A DNA stretch of 6,087 nucleotides from Rhodoferax sp. (GTDB taxonomy: Bacteria; Pseudomonadota; Gammaproteobacteria; Burkholderiales; Burkholderiaceae_C). The position numbers were made by a program, and so were the translations under genes. Numbering within the stretch: the stretch's first letter is position 1; each line of letters begins with the position of its first letter. Shown piece after piece: positions 5,166 to 6,087 of this stretch. Below the pieces are notes generated by a model. That model saw only the letters and a program-made list of their open reading frames with translations. It was not told where the DNA came from and searched no databases. Location: assembly GCA_028292305.1 (NCBI GenBank), contig JAQGMQ010000819.1:1-6087 (forward strand), written 5' to 3'.

Positions 5166-5213
5166 GGACCGTCGGTTTAGATTGCCGGGGAGGCGGTCCG
5201 TCGTTGGGCCGCC
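5166..5213 (+). promoter_or_regulatory. Structured dctA leader with two mutually exclusive stems
   Basis: GGCGGTCC (5192-5199), loop GTCGTT, GGGCCGCC (5206-5213) forms an 8-bp stem with one U-G pair, ending 19 bases before the dctA ATG. An upstream GGACCG (5166-5171) is complementary to CGGTCC (5194-5199), which is the core of the first stem, so the two pairings compete. The layout resembles a leader switch, but no T-run follows the downstream stem and there is no recognisable riboswitch or leader peptide. The rest of the 167-bp gap shows no sigma-54 -24/-12 element and only weak sigma-70-like boxes. Confidence 0.35.
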
Positions 5214-5232
5214 CTTCATCCGAGACCGTTCA

Positions 5233-6087
5233 ATGAGTTCAGCCACCCTCCCAGCTCCCGGCGCAGTGAAGCGTCCCATCTACAAATCCCTTTACGCGCA
5301 GGTACTGACCGCCGTGGTCATCGGCGTCCTGCTGGGCCATTTCTATCCGGCAACCGGCGAGGCCATGAAGCCGCTCGGAGACGGCTTCATCAAGCTGATC
5401 AAGATGATCATCGCGCCCATCATCTTCTGCACGGTGGTGGTCGGCATCGCCGGCATGGAAGACATGAAGAAGGTCGGCAAGACCGGCGGCCTGGCGCTGC
5501 TGTACTTCGAAGTCATGAGTACCGTGGCGCTGATCGTCGGCCTGATCATGGTCAACGTGCTGCAGCCTGGCGGCGGCATGAACGTGGACGCGTCGACGCT
5601 CGACACCAAGAGCATCGCCGCCTTCACCGGCCCCGGCAAGATGACGGGCACGGTCGACTTCATCATGAACATCATCCCGTCCTCGGTGATCGATGCCTTC
5701 GCCAAGGGCGAAATCCTGCAGGTGCTGCTGTTCGCCGTGTTGTTCGGCTTCGCGCTGCACCGCTTCGGCGGCCGCGGCACGCTGGTGTTCGACGTGATCG
5801 AAAAGACCTCGCACGTGTTGTTCGACATCGTCGGCATCATCATGAAGGTGGCGCCCATCGGTGCCTTCGGCGCCATGGCCTTCACCATCGGCAAATACGG
5901 CATCGGCTCGCTGTTCTCGCTCGGCAAGCTGATGGGCACGTTCTACGGCACCTGCCTGATCTTCGTGTTCGTGGTGCTGGGCATCGTCACCAAGCTGCAC
6001 GGCTTCAGCGTCTGGAAGTTCGTCAAGTACATCAAGGAAGAACTGCTGATCGTGCTGGGCACGTCATCGTCAGAATCGGTGTTGCCG
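5233..6087 (+). CDS. dctA: C4-dicarboxylate:cation symporter DctA, 5' part
   Basis: The first 285 codons are present and the frame is open at the window edge; the family is usually about 430-450 residues, so roughly one third is missing. DctA imports succinate, fumarate and malate (and often orotate) across the inner membrane, driven by ion gradients. It belongs to the dicarboxylate/amino acid:cation symporter (DAACS, glutamate-transporter fold) family. Visible features: N-terminal KSLYAQVLTAVVIGVLLGH, FIKLIKMIIAPIIFCTVVVG (52-71) typical of the family, further membrane helices, and the conserved serine-rich re-entrant loop GTSSSESVLP (276-285), just reached at the edge. The ATG at 5233 gives the expected N-terminus but has only a weak ribosome-binding site. 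No DctB/DctD or DctS/DctR gene is visible; those could lie beyond the edge. Confidence 0.95.
   Translation, partial: MSSATLPAPGAVKRPIYKSLYAQVLTAVVIGVLLGHFYPATGEAMKPLGDGFIKLIKMIIAPIIFCTVVVGIAGMEDMKKVGKTGGLALLYFEVMSTVALIVGLIMVNVLQPGGGMNVDASTLDTKSIAAFTGPGKMTGTVDFIMNIIPSSVIDAFAKGEILQVLLFAVLFGFALHRFGGRGTLVFDVIEKTSHVLFDIVGIIMKVAPIGAFGAMAFTIGKYGIGSLFSLGKLMGTFYGTCLIFVFVVLGIVTKLHGFSVWKFVKYIKEELLIVLGTSSSESVLP

Noticed and set aside
5239..6000. A 253-codon minus-strand open frame opposite dctA
   Set aside because: The plus strand encodes clear DctA sequence throughout; the D/H/E-rich translation is a shadow frame.

Overview
The window looks like chromosomal DNA from a high-GC betaproteobacterium, most likely Burkholderiales and probably Comamonadaceae-like. 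The basis is the strong G/C bias at third codon positions, the overall character of the DctA and lipocalin proteins, and the small UPF0391 membrane protein. No mobile element, tRNA, rRNA or CRISPR array is visible. The genus is an inference.

Layout, left to right. The left edge holds the first 14 codons of a minus-strand DUF1328/UPF0391 (YtjA-type) small membrane protein. Next is a minus-strand CHASE3 sensor histidine kinase of the NarL/DegS type (239-1588). Divergent from it, across a 155-bp gap, is a plus-strand NarL/FixJ-type response regulator (1744-2376). A GC-rich bidirectional terminator (about 2407-2431) separates that gene from a convergent minus-strand stand-alone receiver (2457-2837, GTG start). 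A 300-bp divergent intergenic region follows. It carries a striking 43-bp inverted repeat built from two GTAGG-N6-CCTAC palindromes. On its right is a plus-strand exported Blc-like lipocalin (3138-3752), then an MFS_3 (EntS-like) efflux transporter (3827-5065). The 5' 285 codons of a dctA C4-dicarboxylate symporter gene (from 5233) run off the right edge.

How it may work together. The kinase and the LuxR-type regulator are very probably a cognate pair, and the lone receiver may be a third, DNA-binding-free partner. The best candidate for something undescribed is a shared 16-bp site, roughly GTAG[GT]C[AG]GNNTCCTAC. It lies 122-142 bp upstream of, and in the same orientation toward, three genes: ytjA-like, the receiver and the lipocalin. 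Two of these encode envelope proteins of types often linked to stress. This suggests a small local regulon, possibly run by the response regulator encoded here, with a receiver-only protein under the same control. The MFS and dctA genes look like ordinary neighbours, although the dctA leader can form two mutually exclusive hairpins. Otherwise the region is conventional.
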